This document shows positions 8,744 through 17,231 of a stretch of 64,000 bases of DNA, in pieces. This stretch comes from Pseudomonas frederiksbergensis (GTDB lineage: Bacteria > Pseudomonadota > Gammaproteobacteria > Pseudomonadales > Pseudomonadaceae). A program made the translations under genes and the position numbers. Every line of letters begins with the position of its first letter. The stretch's first letter is position 1. The stretch is taken from assembly GCF_001952935.1 (NCBI RefSeq), contig NZ_CP018319.1:3254501-3318500 (forward strand), read 5' to 3'. The notes under the pieces were generated by a model, which was given only the letters and a program-made list of their open reading frames with translations, made no database searches and was not told the DNA's origin.

Positions 8744-9664
8744 CTAAGCTCTGGTCCCGGCCTTGGCCGTCAACTGCTCCCGGCAATAATCAGCAAACAA
8801 CTGCGCCGGTTTGGTCAACTGCCCGCGCTTCAACCACGCCGCCACCAGCCCTGAGCCGGTGACGTCTTCGACGATGTCCACGCACACCACTTTCTGGCCG
8901 TCATAGGTGCATTCCGAATGCGGCCGGGTGACCAGGATCGAGAAGCCGAAGCCTTGCCCGACCATGCCCCGGACCATCTCGATCGACGGTGAGCTGAAGG
9001 CAATGTTCGGCGTCAGCCCCAACTCTTCGAACAGGCTGACGAAGTAGGTCCGGCTCGGTTGCACGTCCAGCAAAATCATCGGCTCCAGGCACAAATCGCG
9101 CAGTGATACTTGCTTGAGCTGTGCAAAGCGATGATCCGCCGGCAGCAACGCATAAGGCCGTTGCGCCGGCATCAGGGGTTCGGTCTGGATGGTGGCGTCG
9201 AGGTCGTGTTCATACAGGATCGCCAGGTCGAAGGTGCCCGAGGTCAAGCCTTGCACCAGCTCTTGCTGCTCGCCGTCGCGGATGCGGATTTTCACCCCCG
9301 GATACAGCGCCGAGAACCCGGCAATCAACTGCGGCAGGTACAGCGGCGCGACCGTTTCGAAGCAACCGATATCGATTTGCCCGGCCACCACGTCGTTGTC
9401 GGCGAGGGCGTTCTGTTCGAACTCCTTGGCCATGCGCAGCAGTTCCTGGGCCTTGCGGTAGAAGCGTGCACCGCTGGGGGTCAAGGACACGCCCTGGGCG
9501 TGATGACGGATCAGCAGTTGCACGCCGAAGCTGTCTTCCAGGCCTTTGATCGCCGTGGAAATCGCCGGTTGGGCGATGTACAGCTTGCGCGAGGCCTCGG
9601 CGACGCTGCCGCATTCGACGGTGGTGATGAAGTACTTCAATTGACGCAGGTTGTAGGCAGCCAC
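8744..9664 (-). CDS. LysR family transcriptional regulator of the amine-catabolic locus
   Basis: LysR-type regulator, 306 aa from the GTG at 9664. The N-terminal helix-turn-helix (NLRQLKYFITTVECGSVAEASRKLYIAQPAISTAIKGLE) is followed by a periplasmic-binding-protein-like effector domain (about 90-300). The GTG is preferred because GAGG lies 6 bases before it and the length then fits the family; an ATG at 9694 would add 10 residues. It is divergent from the aldehyde dehydrogenase gene, the standard LysR arrangement, so it probably controls that operon and perhaps the ABC importer through the repeated upstream region at 9785 and 12985. Confidence 0.88.
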   Translation of the reverse strand: MAAYNLRQLKYFITTVECGSVAEASRKLYIAQPAISTAIKGLEDSFGVQLLIRHHAQGVSLTPSGARFYRKAQELLRMAKEFEQNALADNDVVAGQIDIGCFETVAPLYLPQLIAGFSALYPGVKIRIRDGEQQELVQGLTSGTFDLAILYEHDLDATIQTEPLMPAQRPYALLPADHRFAQLKQVSLRDLCLEPMILLDVQPSRTYFVSLFEELGLTPNIAFSSPSIEMVRGMVGQGFGFSILVTRPHSECTYDGQKVVCVDIVEDVTGSGLVAAWLKRGQLTKPAQLFADYCREQLTAKAGTRA

Positions 9665-9784
9665 GGCAAACCTCGGGGTGGATGATGTCGACATCCAGGC
9701 AATTTTCGCGCCGACTGCATCCGTTCTGACGACGGTGTTGTTGTGCCTGAACAATAACCACATACCGCGCCACCGGGGAGATCG

Positions 9785-9857
9785 GCTGCCCAGTTTTTTC
9801 ATGGTCTGCGAAGACATTTTTACTATTTTTCCTCGACACAGGCCTGGGCCACCATCC
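9785..9857 (+). promoter_or_regulatory. Upstream control region A (matches region B at 12985)
   Basis: This region aligns without gaps, at an offset of exactly 3200 bp, with the DNA upstream of the ABC-importer genes. By my count about 45 of 64 bases match. Shared blocks are CCCAGTTTTTTCAT (9790), GACAT (9814), TTTTCCT (9828) and GGCCT followed by GGGCCA (9841). It lies 20 bp upstream of the aldehyde dehydrogenase start and probably contains promoter plus activator sites. Confidence 0.55.
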
Positions 9858-9875
9858 AATTCACAAGAAAAGCCC

Positions 9876-11384
9876 ATGGAGCATCTGAACGTGTTCGAGC
9901 TTACAGACTGGCAAAACAAAGCCGCTGCGCTGCGGTTTCCCGATCAGGCCGTGATCGACGGCAAACCCCGTGCGGCGCAGTCGGGGCAGACCTTCACCGC
10001 GATCAACCCCGCCACCGGCCAGTGCCTGGCCAACGTGGCCGCGTGCGGCGAAGAAGACGTAGACGCTGCGGTGCGCAATGCGCGGCAAGTGTTCGAGGCC
10101 GGCACCTGGGCGGCGCGTTCGCCGAGTGAGCGCAAGCAAGTGCTGTTGCGCCTGGCCGATCTGATCATGACCCACCGCGAAGAACTGGCGCTGCTCGATT
10201 CGCTGAACATGGGCAAACCGGTGATGGACGCCTACAACATCGACGTGCCGGGCGCCGCCGGGGTGTTTCGCTGGTACGCCGAAAGCCTCGACAAACTCTA
10301 CGACCAGATCGCCCCGAGCGCGCAGAACGTGCTGGCGACCATCACCCGCGAAGCACTGGGCGTGGTCGCTGCGGTGGTGCCGTGGAATTTCCCGCTGGAC
10401 ATGGCCGCGTGGAAACTCGCACCGGCGTTGGCGGCGGGTAATTCGGTGATCCTCAAACCCGCCGAGCAATCACCGTTTTCCGCCCTGCGTCTGGCCGAGC
10501 TGGCGCTGGAAGCCGGCCTGCCAGCCGGGGTACTGAACGTGCTGCCGGGGCTCGGCGAACAGACCGGCAAAGCCCTCGGTTTGCACCCGGATGTCGATTG
10601 TCTGGTGTTCACTGGCTCCACCGAAGTCGGCAAATATTTCATGCAGTACTCCGCGCAATCGAACCTGAAACAGGTGTGGCTGGAGTGCGGCGGCAAGAGC
10701 GCCAATCTGGTGTTCGTCGATTGTCAGGACCTCGACCTCGCTGCCGAGAAAGCCGCGTTCGGGATCTTCTTCAATCAGGGTGAAGTGTGCTCGGCCAACT
10801 CGCGGTTGCTGGTGGAGCGGTCGATCCATGACGAGTTCGTCGAGCGCCTCAAAGTGCAGGCCGAGCGCTGGCAACCGGGTGATCCATTGGACCCGTCGAG
10901 TCGCGCCGGAGCCATCGTCGACAGCCGTCAAACCGCACGCATCATGAAGTTCATCCAAAACGCCGAGAGCCGAGGCGCGACCAAGGTGTGCGGCGGTCGA
11001 CAATCGGTTTTCAACGGCACCGACAACTTCATTCAGCCGACGATTTTCACTGGCGTGAGCCCGGACATGCCGCTGTTTCGCGATGAAGTGTTCGGCCCGG
11101 TGCTAGCGGTCACGGCGTTCGATGATGAGGCCCACGCCTTGCAACTGGCCAACGACAGCGTCTACGGCTTGGCGGCGTCGCTGTGGACCGACGACCTCAA
11201 TCGCGCCCACCGCGTGGCGCGACAATTGCGAGCCGGCACGGTGTCGGTCAACAGCGTCGATGCGCTGGACGTGACCGTGCCTTTCGGGGGCGGCAAACAA
11301 TCCGGTTTCGGCCGCGACCTGTCGCTGCATTCATTCGATAAATACACCCAGTTGAAGACCACCTGGTTTCAGCTGCGCACATAA
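9876..11384 (+). CDS. NAD(P)-dependent aldehyde dehydrogenase (PuuC/KauB-like)
   Basis: Oxidises an aldehyde, probably an omega-aminoaldehyde, to its acid. The 502-aa protein carries the NAD-fold motif FTGSTEVGK, the general base Glu270 in LECGGKSA, the nucleophile Cys305 in GEVCSANS, and the C-terminal PFGGGKQSGFGRD. The start ATG 9876 follows AAGAAAAG and gives the normal length; upstream in-frame codons belong to the regulatory region. The aminotransferase follows 31 bp later, so the pair would run transamination of an amine and then oxidation of the aldehyde. The exact substrate is not readable from sequence; PuuC-like enzymes act on gamma-aminobutyraldehyde derivatives. Confidence 0.9.
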   Translation: MEHLNVFELTDWQNKAAALRFPDQAVIDGKPRAAQSGQTFTAINPATGQCLANVAACGEEDVDAAVRNARQVFEAGTWAARSPSERKQVLLRLADLIMTHREELALLDSLNMGKPVMDAYNIDVPGAAGVFRWYAESLDKLYDQIAPSAQNVLATITREALGVVAAVVPWNFPLDMAAWKLAPALAAGNSVILKPAEQSPFSALRLAELALEAGLPAGVLNVLPGLGEQTGKALGLHPDVDCLVFTGSTEVGKYFMQYSAQSNLKQVWLECGGKSANLVFVDCQDLDLAAEKAAFGIFFNQGEVCSANSRLLVERSIHDEFVERLKVQAERWQPGDPLDPSSRAGAIVDSRQTARIMKFIQNAESRGATKVCGGRQSVFNGTDNFIQPTIFTGVSPDMPLFRDEVFGPVLAVTAFDDEAHALQLANDSVYGLAASLWTDDLNRAHRVARQLRAGTVSVNSVDALDVTVPFGGGKQSGFGRDLSLHSFDKYTQLKTTWFQLRT

Positions 11385-11415
11385 CAGCCGCTCATAACAA
11401 AACGGAGAACTGGCG

Positions 11416-12786
11416 ATGACCACACCACGTGAAACCCGCGACTACCAGGCCGCCGATGCTGCGCACCACATCCACGCATTCGTCGATCAAAAAGCGCTCA
11501 ACGATGAAGGGCCCCGAGTGATGGTCCGTGGCGAGCGCCTGCACCTGTGGGACAACGATGGTCGGCGTTACCTCGACGGCATGTCCGGATTGTGGTGCAC
11601 CAACCTCGGTTACGGGCGCAAGGACCTGGCCGCCGCCGCGACCCGGCAGCTGGAGCAGTTGCCGTACTACAACATGTTTTTCCACACCACCCACCCGCAG
11701 GTGATCGAGCTTTCGGAGCTGCTGTTCAGCCTGTTGCCGGGGCACTACAGCCACGCGATCTACACCAACTCCGGCTCCGAGGCCAACGAGGTGCTGATCC
11801 GCACCGTGCGTCGTTACTGGACGATCCTCGGCAAGCCCGAGAAGAAAATCATGATCGGTCGCTGGAACGGTTACCACGGCTCGACCCTGGCAGCGACAGC
11901 GCTCGGCGGCATGAAATTCATGCATGAAATGGGCGGCATGATCCCCGACATCGAACACATCGATGAGCCGTACTTTTTCGCCCACGAGGGCAACCTGATC
12001 CCGGCCGAATTTGGCCTGCGGGCGGCGCAGCAACTGGAAGCGAAGATTCTCGAACTCGGCGCGGACAAGGTTGCCGGGTTTATCGCCGAACCGTTCCAGG
12101 GCGCTGGCGGGATGATCTTTCCACCCGAGAGTTACTGGCCGGAAATTCAGCGCATCTGCCGCAAGTACGACGTGCTGTTGTGCGCTGACGAGGTGATCGG
12201 CGGCTTCGGCCGCACCGGCGAATGGTTCGCCCACGAGCACTTCGGTTTCGAGCCGGACACGCTGTCGATCGCCAAGGGTTTGACCTCGGGTTACATCCCC
12301 ATGGGCGGTCTGATTCTGTCGAAGAAAATGGCTCAGGTACTGGTGGAGCAGGGCGGGGTGTTTGCCCACGGCTTGACCTACTCCGGGCACCCGGTGGCGG
12401 CGGCGGTGGCCATCGCCAACCTCACGGCATTGCGCGATGAAGGGGTGGTGGCGCGGGTCAAGGATGACATCGGGCCGTACCTGCAACAGTGCTTGCGCGA
12501 GGTGTTCGGCAATCACCCGTTGGTGGGCGATATTCAGGGTGTCGGCATGGTCGCGGCGCTGCAATTGGCTGAGGACAAGACCAGTCGCAAGCGCTTTGCC
12601 AATGAAGGCGACATTGCCTGGCGTTGCCGCACGATTGGCTTTGAAGAGGGGGTGATTATTCGCTCGACGTTGGGGCGGATGATCATGGCGCCGGCGTTGA
12701 TTGCCAGTCGGGAAGAGGTGGATGAACTGGTCGGCAAAACCCTGAAAGCGGTTGATCGTACGGCGCAGGAATACGGTCGGCTCTGA
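11416..12786 (+). CDS. Class III aminotransferase (SpuC/omega-amino-acid:pyruvate type)
   Basis: PLP-dependent aminotransferase of 456 aa. The PLP lysine is Lys287 in SIAKGLTSGYIPMG, with the upstream ADEVIGGFGRTG aspartate for the pyridine nitrogen and the NSGSEANE phosphate-binding loop. This subgroup moves the terminal amino group of polyamines or omega-amino acids to pyruvate. GGAGAACTGGCG precedes the ATG. Placed after the aldehyde dehydrogenase and before an importer, it probably starts breakdown of an imported amine. Putrescine, beta-alanine and taurine-type substrates are all possible. Confidence 0.9.
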   Translation: MTTPRETRDYQAADAAHHIHAFVDQKALNDEGPRVMVRGERLHLWDNDGRRYLDGMSGLWCTNLGYGRKDLAAAATRQLEQLPYYNMFFHTTHPQVIELSELLFSLLPGHYSHAIYTNSGSEANEVLIRTVRRYWTILGKPEKKIMIGRWNGYHGSTLAATALGGMKFMHEMGGMIPDIEHIDEPYFFAHEGNLIPAEFGLRAAQQLEAKILELGADKVAGFIAEPFQGAGGMIFPPESYWPEIQRICRKYDVLLCADEVIGGFGRTGEWFAHEHFGFEPDTLSIAKGLTSGYIPMGGLILSKKMAQVLVEQGGVFAHGLTYSGHPVAAAVAIANLTALRDEGVVARVKDDIGPYLQQCLREVFGNHPLVGDIQGVGMVAALQLAEDKTSRKRFANEGDIAWRCRTIGFEEGVIIRSTLGRMIMAPALIASREEVDELVGKTLKAVDRTAQEYGRL

Positions 12787-12794
12787 TCTCCACT

Positions 12795-12904
12795 GATCGT
12801 TCCCACGCTCCCGCGTGGGAATGCCTCCGGTGACGCTCTGCGTCACGTCGACAGGGACGCGGAGCGTCCCGGGCTGCATTCCCACGCGGAGCGTGGGAAC
12901 GATC
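12795..12904. repeat. Four-hairpin palindromic repeat, copy 3
   Basis: GATCGTTCCCACGC-ended element with four ACGC...GCGT hairpins. The first hairpin has one extra C in its core (ACGCTCCCGCGT). It is located between the aminotransferase stop and control region B. Confidence 0.85.
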
Positions 12905-12984
12905 ATTCCTACAATAAACCCCCTGATTCTCTTGGCTTGCACCCGCCTCGGGCATCCCCGCCCACAGCGCCCTTTTACGGCGCA

Positions 12985-13058
12985 CGCTACCCAGTTTTTT
13001 CATCACTCCCAACGACATATTTCCTGATTTTCCTTCTCCCGGCCTTGGGCCAACATCG
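12985..13058 (+). promoter_or_regulatory. Upstream control region B (matches region A at 9785)
   Basis: Carries the same ordered blocks as region A at identical spacing: CCCAGTTTTTTCAT (12990), GACAT (13014), TTTTCCT (13028), GGCCTTGGGCCA (13041). Only this stretch is conserved; the flanks differ. It lies 130 bp upstream of the substrate-binding protein gene, suggesting a second promoter under the same regulator. Confidence 0.55.
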
Positions 13059-13185
13059 ACCTCGCCAGTCAGCCAAACGCTGTTCACCGAAAGGTCCACC
13101 AGAGACCGCAGGTGGCAGCACTTCTCCAAGGCCGCTGGCCGTACTGCCCATGACAAAACTAAATCAACAGCTTTGGGAGTGCTCC

Positions 13186-14172
13186 ATGATCAAGTCCTTG
13201 CTGAACTGCATCACTCATCCACTGGCGGTCACCGCCATCGCCGCGACGGTCGCTACCAGCGCCCAGGCCGGCACCCTCTCTATCGGCCACACCACGTGGG
13301 TCGGATACGGCACGCTCTACCTGGCTCAGGACCTGGGCTACTTCAAGGAAAACGGTTTGACCGTCGAATTGCCCGTCGTCGAAGAGGCTTCGATGTACAT
13401 GGCCGCGCAAGCCTCGGGCGAGTTGTCGGGCTCGGCGTCGACCATCGACGAAGTGCTCAAGTACCGCCCGCAATTCTGCTTCAAGGCTGTGGCTGCACTG
13501 GATGACAGCCATGGTGGCGACGGTGTTTTGGTCGGCAAGGACGTCAAGAGTTTGCAGGAGCTGAAAGGCAAGGCCGTGGCGGTGAACGAAGGTTCGACTT
13601 CGCAGTTCTGGCTGTCGTACCTGCTGAAAAAACACGGCATGAAAATGAGCGACATCACCGTGCAGAACATGACGGCTGACGATGCAGCCACCGCGTTCAT
13701 CGCCGGTCGCGTGCCCGCCGCCGTGACCTGGGAACCGCATCTGTCGATGGTCCGCAATAAGCAAAAAGGCAAAGTGCTGATCGACAGCAGCAGTACGCCG
13801 GGAGTGATTGTCGACGTGGTCGCGCTCAACTGCACGGTCATTGAAAAGCAGCCGGAAGACGTCAAGGCGTTGGTGGCCGGTCTGTACAAGGCCGTGCAGT
13901 ACACCAAGGACCATCCGCAAGAAGCCTACAAAATCATGGCCAAAGGCGTCGGCGGTTACCTCGCCGATCCCAAGGAGCTGGCCGCTGCCGCACAGGGCGT
14001 GCGCTTCTACGATCAGGCCATGAGCGAGAAACTCCTCGGCTCGCCGGGCAAACCGGGCGACAGCGAACTGCTGATCAAACTGGCCAACGAGACCGCTAGC
14101 GAATTGCAGGGCAAACCCTACAACGTCAGCCATGACGACCTGATCGACAACCGTTTCGTCAGCCCGCTCTAG
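13186..14172 (+). CDS. ABC importer substrate-binding protein (NitT/TauT type)
   Basis: Periplasmic binding protein of the taurine/nitrate/thiamine-precursor class, 328 aa. A signal peptide ends near SAQA-GTL (residue about 27), followed by the family start LSIGHTTWVGYGTLYLAQDLGYFKENGL and a WEPHL ligand-site segment. The start ATG 13186 has TGGGAG upstream; an ATG at 13150 is in frame but has a weaker site. It leads a three-gene importer with the permease 9 bp downstream. Given the aminotransferase and dehydrogenase beside it, the ligand is probably an amine or amino-sulfonate; this is inference. Confidence 0.88.
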   Translation: MIKSLLNCITHPLAVTAIAATVATSAQAGTLSIGHTTWVGYGTLYLAQDLGYFKENGLTVELPVVEEASMYMAAQASGELSGSASTIDEVLKYRPQFCFKAVAALDDSHGGDGVLVGKDVKSLQELKGKAVAVNEGSTSQFWLSYLLKKHGMKMSDITVQNMTADDAATAFIAGRVPAAVTWEPHLSMVRNKQKGKVLIDSSSTPGVIVDVVALNCTVIEKQPEDVKALVAGLYKAVQYTKDHPQEAYKIMAKGVGGYLADPKELAAAAQGVRFYDQAMSEKLLGSPGKPGDSELLIKLANETASELQGKPYNVSHDDLIDNRFVSPL

Positions 14173-14181
14173 GAGGTTCGC

Positions 14182-14985
14182 ATGTTCAAGCGCAATTCAT
14201 GGCTGAGCCGCTGCATCACGCCCAAGACCGGTTTGCCGGTGTCGGTGATCTGGAGCGCGAGCGGTCTGGCCTGGGTGTTGTTGGTCGGCCTGTGGGCCGG
14301 GTTGTCTTACGGCGGCGTGGTGCCGGGCATGTTCCTGCCGACACCGGGCGCGGTGGTCGAGGCCGCCGTGCGCCTGAGTCGCGACGGCACGCTCGGTCTG
14401 CATGTGTGGGCCAGCCTCGAAGTGGTGATGGTCGGCTTCATCGTGTCGTCGCTGGTGGCGGTGCCGCTGGGGTTGCTGATGGGCAGCTTCCGTATCGTCC
14501 AGGCGTTCCTTGAGCCGATGGTCAATTTCATCCGCTACCTGCCGGTCACTTCGTTCGTGCCGCTGTTCATCCTGTGGATCGGCATCGGTCTGGAGCAGCG
14601 GGTTTCGGTGATCATCTTCGGCGTGTTTTTCCAACAACTGGTGATGATCGCGGACGTGTCCAAAGGCATCTCCAAGGACCTGATCAACGCGTCCTACACC
14701 TTGGGTTCGAACCGCCGCGATGCGGTGCTGCATGTGATCGCCCCAGCGTCGTTGCCGGGTGTGCTCGACACCTTGCGCGTGACCATGGGCTGGGCCTGGA
14801 CTTACCTGGTGGTTGCCGAGCTGGTCGCGGCTTCCAGCGGTCTGGGCTACTTGAGCCTTAAAGCCATGCGCGGCTTTCAAGTGGATGTGATTTTCCTGGC
14901 AATCGCGATCATCGGCCTGCTGGGCCTGGTCACCGATCAACTGTTCCGTTTCCTTCGTCTGAGGATCGCCGCATGGGCTCAGTAA
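14182..14985 (+). CDS. ABC importer permease (NitT/TauT type)
   Basis: Inner-membrane permease of 267 aa with about six hydrophobic helices. The EAA-type coupling loop (ADVSKGISKDLINASYTLGSNRRDAVLHVIAPASLPG) contacts the ATPase. It belongs to the SsuC/TauC-like family. It is 9 bp after the binding-protein gene with an AGGAGG site, and its last 13 bp overlap the ATPase gene, so the three genes are one translationally coupled operon. Confidence 0.9.
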   Translation: MFKRNSWLSRCITPKTGLPVSVIWSASGLAWVLLVGLWAGLSYGGVVPGMFLPTPGAVVEAAVRLSRDGTLGLHVWASLEVVMVGFIVSSLVAVPLGLLMGSFRIVQAFLEPMVNFIRYLPVTSFVPLFILWIGIGLEQRVSVIIFGVFFQQLVMIADVSKGISKDLINASYTLGSNRRDAVLHVIAPASLPGVLDTLRVTMGWAWTYLVVAELVAASSGLGYLSLKAMRGFQVDVIFLAIAIIGLLGLVTDQLFRFLRLRIAAWAQ

Positions 14986-15809
14986 GCGCCGTCAACCCTC
15001 GTTTCATCACGCCACAACCCGCCCCGGTGCACGCCGCACCACGGCTGCAAGTGGACAAGGTCAGCCTTCGCTATCAAAAGCCCGACGGTGGCGTGTTCAC
15101 CGCGCTGGATCAGGTGTCGTTCGAAGTGCCGGACCAGCAATTCGCCGTGCTGGTGGGGCCTTCGGGCTGCGGCAAGTCGAGTCTGCTGTACCTCACGGCG
15201 GGTTTGAATGAGCCCACGGAAGGCGAGATCTACGTCGGTGGCCAGCAAGTTCAGGGGCCGGGTGCGGATCGCGGCATGGTGTTCCAGAGCTATACGCTGT
15301 TCCCGTGGCTGACGGTGCGGCAGAACGTCGAGTTCGGCCTCAAGCGTCGCGGCATGGCCGCCGCCCAGCGCAAGGAGATCGTCGATTACTACGTCAACGA
15401 AGTGGGCCTGTCCGGGTTTGCCGACAACTACGCCAAGCAACTGTCCGGCGGCATGATGCAGCGCGTGGCGATTGCTCGGGCGCTGGCCAACGACCCGCAA
15501 ATCCTGCTCATGGACGAGCCCTTTGGTGCGCTCGACAGCCAGACGCGCCTGCAAATGCAGCAGCTGTTGTTGCGGGTCTGGGGCAACAGCAAGAAGACCG
15601 TGTTGTTCGTGACTCACGATATCGACGAGGCGATTCTGCTGGGTGATCGGGTCTACGTGATGGGCGCTCGGCCGGGTCGGATCAAGCAGATTCTGGACGT
15701 GCCGATCGAACGCCCACGGACGCTGGACATGGTCATGGAACGCTCGTTTATTGACATGAAGCGCAAGATCTTCGGGCTATTGCACGATGAGCTGGAGGAG
15801 GCGCATTGA
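14973..15809 (+). CDS. ABC importer ATPase (NitT/TauT type)
   Basis: ATP-binding subunit of 278 aa. Walker A GPSGCGKSS, Q-loop FQSYTLFPWLTV, signature LSGGMMQRVAIARAL, Walker B ILLMDEPFGALD and the switch histidine in FVTHDIDEA are all present. FPWLTV after the Q-loop is typical of TauB/SsuB-type ATPases. The start overlaps the permease by 13 bp. It drives uptake of the unknown amine-type ligand. Confidence 0.92.
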   Translation: MGSVSAVNPRFITPQPAPVHAAPRLQVDKVSLRYQKPDGGVFTALDQVSFEVPDQQFAVLVGPSGCGKSSLLYLTAGLNEPTEGEIYVGGQQVQGPGADRGMVFQSYTLFPWLTVRQNVEFGLKRRGMAAAQRKEIVDYYVNEVGLSGFADNYAKQLSGGMMQRVAIARALANDPQILLMDEPFGALDSQTRLQMQQLLLRVWGNSKKTVLFVTHDIDEAILLGDRVYVMGARPGRIKQILDVPIERPRTLDMVMERSFIDMKRKIFGLLHDELEEAH

Positions 15810-15822
15810 CCGTGCACAAATC

Positions 15823-15930
15823 CCTGTGGGAGCGGCGGTGCGACGATTCGACTTGCTCGCGAAAGCGGTGGGTCAGCCGACATCAATGTTGAATGATAAA
15901 TCGCCTTCGCGAGCAAGCCCGCTCCCACAG
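15823..15930. repeat. REPIN, GTGGGAGCGGGCTTGCTCGCGAA class, asymmetric copy
   Basis: Two inverted REP arms flank an AT-richer spacer. The right arm is standard (CTTCGCGAGCAAGCCCGCTCCCACAGG). The left arm reads GTGGGAGCGG, then about 16 extra bases, then CTTGCTCGCGAA, so the arms pair imperfectly. It lies between the convergent ABC ATPase and nuclease-fold genes. Confidence 0.8.
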
Positions 15931-15949
15931 GTTTTGCATTGATCCGAGG

Positions 15950-17029
15950 TTAGGGCGCCGCTGGCAAGAGGAACCGGGCAATTACTGGCAAATGATCGGA
16001 AATCCGCAAGGTATCGTCCTGCCTCACCGTTGCCTCGACCCGTTTGATCCGCGGACTGTAGAACAGGTAGTCGACAGTCCGGTCCGGGCCATTCAAGCCC
16101 GGATCATTCGGGTAATGGGTCAACCACCGCGCCCGGTCGATGCCGCTGGCTTCGTTGTTGGTCGGGATCATCGGGTATTTGTCCCACAGCACATGCAGCG
16201 CACTGTCGGCGGAGTAGGGCGTGCGTTGCTCGTCGGGCAGACGTCGATATTGCCCCAACGGCAACAGGTTGAAGTCGCCACCGATCAACCACGGCGTGCT
16301 CCGGCTTTCGAGCTTGTCGAGGACTTTGACGATGGCCGACACCTGGGACTGCAGTGTTTCGTCTGGCGGGAGAACGTGGTCCAGATGAGTATTGAGCACC
16401 GCTAGCTGACCACCGTCGCTCAAGGGCAGATACGTGACCAGCAAGGCATTTTTCGGTTTGAACTGACGGCTGATGAAATTGGCCGGTGCGACCGGTAATT
16501 GCAGGCGTTCGGCCTGTTTTATCTGGTAGCGGCTGAGGGTGACCAACTGCCGGCCGACGCTGCCGAAAATGTGCGGCTCAGGCACGAAATCGGCTTTCCA
16601 GTCGAAGGCGTGGGCGCTGCATGGATACAGGTCCGCGACTCGTTCCTGAAGCAGCTTGAACTGGTTTTGGTAATCGCTGGCCTTGGCGCCTTCATCGAGC
16701 TCCTGCAACAGCACGACGTCCGGTTGCTCGTCACGGATCACCCGCGCCACTTCATCGAGGCTGAAGGCCATGTCTTCGGGCGTGGGTTTTTCGTCATTGC
16801 CGGCCGCCAGGTCATTCCAGAACACGTAGCGTTTTCCCGCCAGGTACTGGACGTTCCAGGTCATCACCTTCAGCGCCTGACCGGGCACCAGCGTCGGAGC
16901 CTGGGCGTTGCAACTGACCGGCAAGGCTTCCTTGGCTTCGGGGCGCCAGGTCAGGTTGTAGATCAGCAAGGCCATCAGGCCGGTCGCGATCAACAGGCCC
17001 AGCAGGGTGTAGCGCAGCAGACGGGTCAT
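15950..17029 (-). CDS. Membrane-anchored endonuclease/exonuclease/phosphatase-fold protein
   Basis: A 359-aa protein with one N-terminal transmembrane anchor (YTLLGLLIATGLMALLIYNLTW) and a DNase I/EEP-fold domain from about residue 50. Visible motifs: VMTWNVQYL, LLQELDE (metal Glu), LNTHLDH, LIGGDFNLLP (Asp/Asn) and ISDHLPV (catalytic His). The substrate could be a phospholipid head group, an inositol-type phosphate or nucleic acid; family context does not decide. The start ATG 17029 places the anchor at the N-terminus. The domain probably faces the periplasm. Confidence 0.8.
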   Translation of the reverse strand: MTRLLRYTLLGLLIATGLMALLIYNLTWRPEAKEALPVSCNAQAPTLVPGQALKVMTWNVQYLAGKRYVFWNDLAAGNDEKPTPEDMAFSLDEVARVIRDEQPDVVLLQELDEGAKASDYQNQFKLLQERVADLYPCSAHAFDWKADFVPEPHIFGSVGRQLVTLSRYQIKQAERLQLPVAPANFISRQFKPKNALLVTYLPLSDGGQLAVLNTHLDHVLPPDETLQSQVSAIVKVLDKLESRSTPWLIGGDFNLLPLGQYRRLPDEQRTPYSADSALHVLWDKYPMIPTNNEASGIDRARWLTHYPNDPGLNGPDRTVDYLFYSPRIKRVEATVRQDDTLRISDHLPVIARFLLPAAP

Positions 17030-17147
17030 GGCTCGGCTTATAGCGTTACAAAAGTTGACCCCGAGCATAACCGAGCGTCGGGTTTAATCCCAAGGGCGAA
17101 ACGGCCCTCCCAACAATTAGCCAAAACACACCCCTGTAGCCGCGGCC

Positions 17148-17179
17148 CTGTGGCGAGGGGATGAATCCCCTCGCCACAG
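17148..17179. repeat. Single REP hairpin, GTGGCGAGGGG class
   Basis: CTGTGGCGAGGGG, a 6-base ATGAAT loop, then the exact reverse complement. It is a short single hairpin of the class seen as a doublet at 18846, in the gap between two minus-strand genes. Confidence 0.75.
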
Positions 17180-17231
17180 TCCTCCATGTCCCAGGTCAAA
17201 ACAGGCAGTGCTACAAGGGGCACGTTGTTCT

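Noticed and set aside
9695..9875. Possible N-terminal extensions of the LysR protein (to 9919) and of the aldehyde dehydrogenase (from 9678)
   Set aside because: Both would place coding sequence over the shared control region; family lengths and ribosome sites support 9664 and 9876.
12985..13058. Short peptides ending MKKLGS on the minus strand in both copies of the duplicated region
   Set aside because: The similarity follows from the DNA match. The reading continues differently in each copy, so a conserved leader peptide is not supported.
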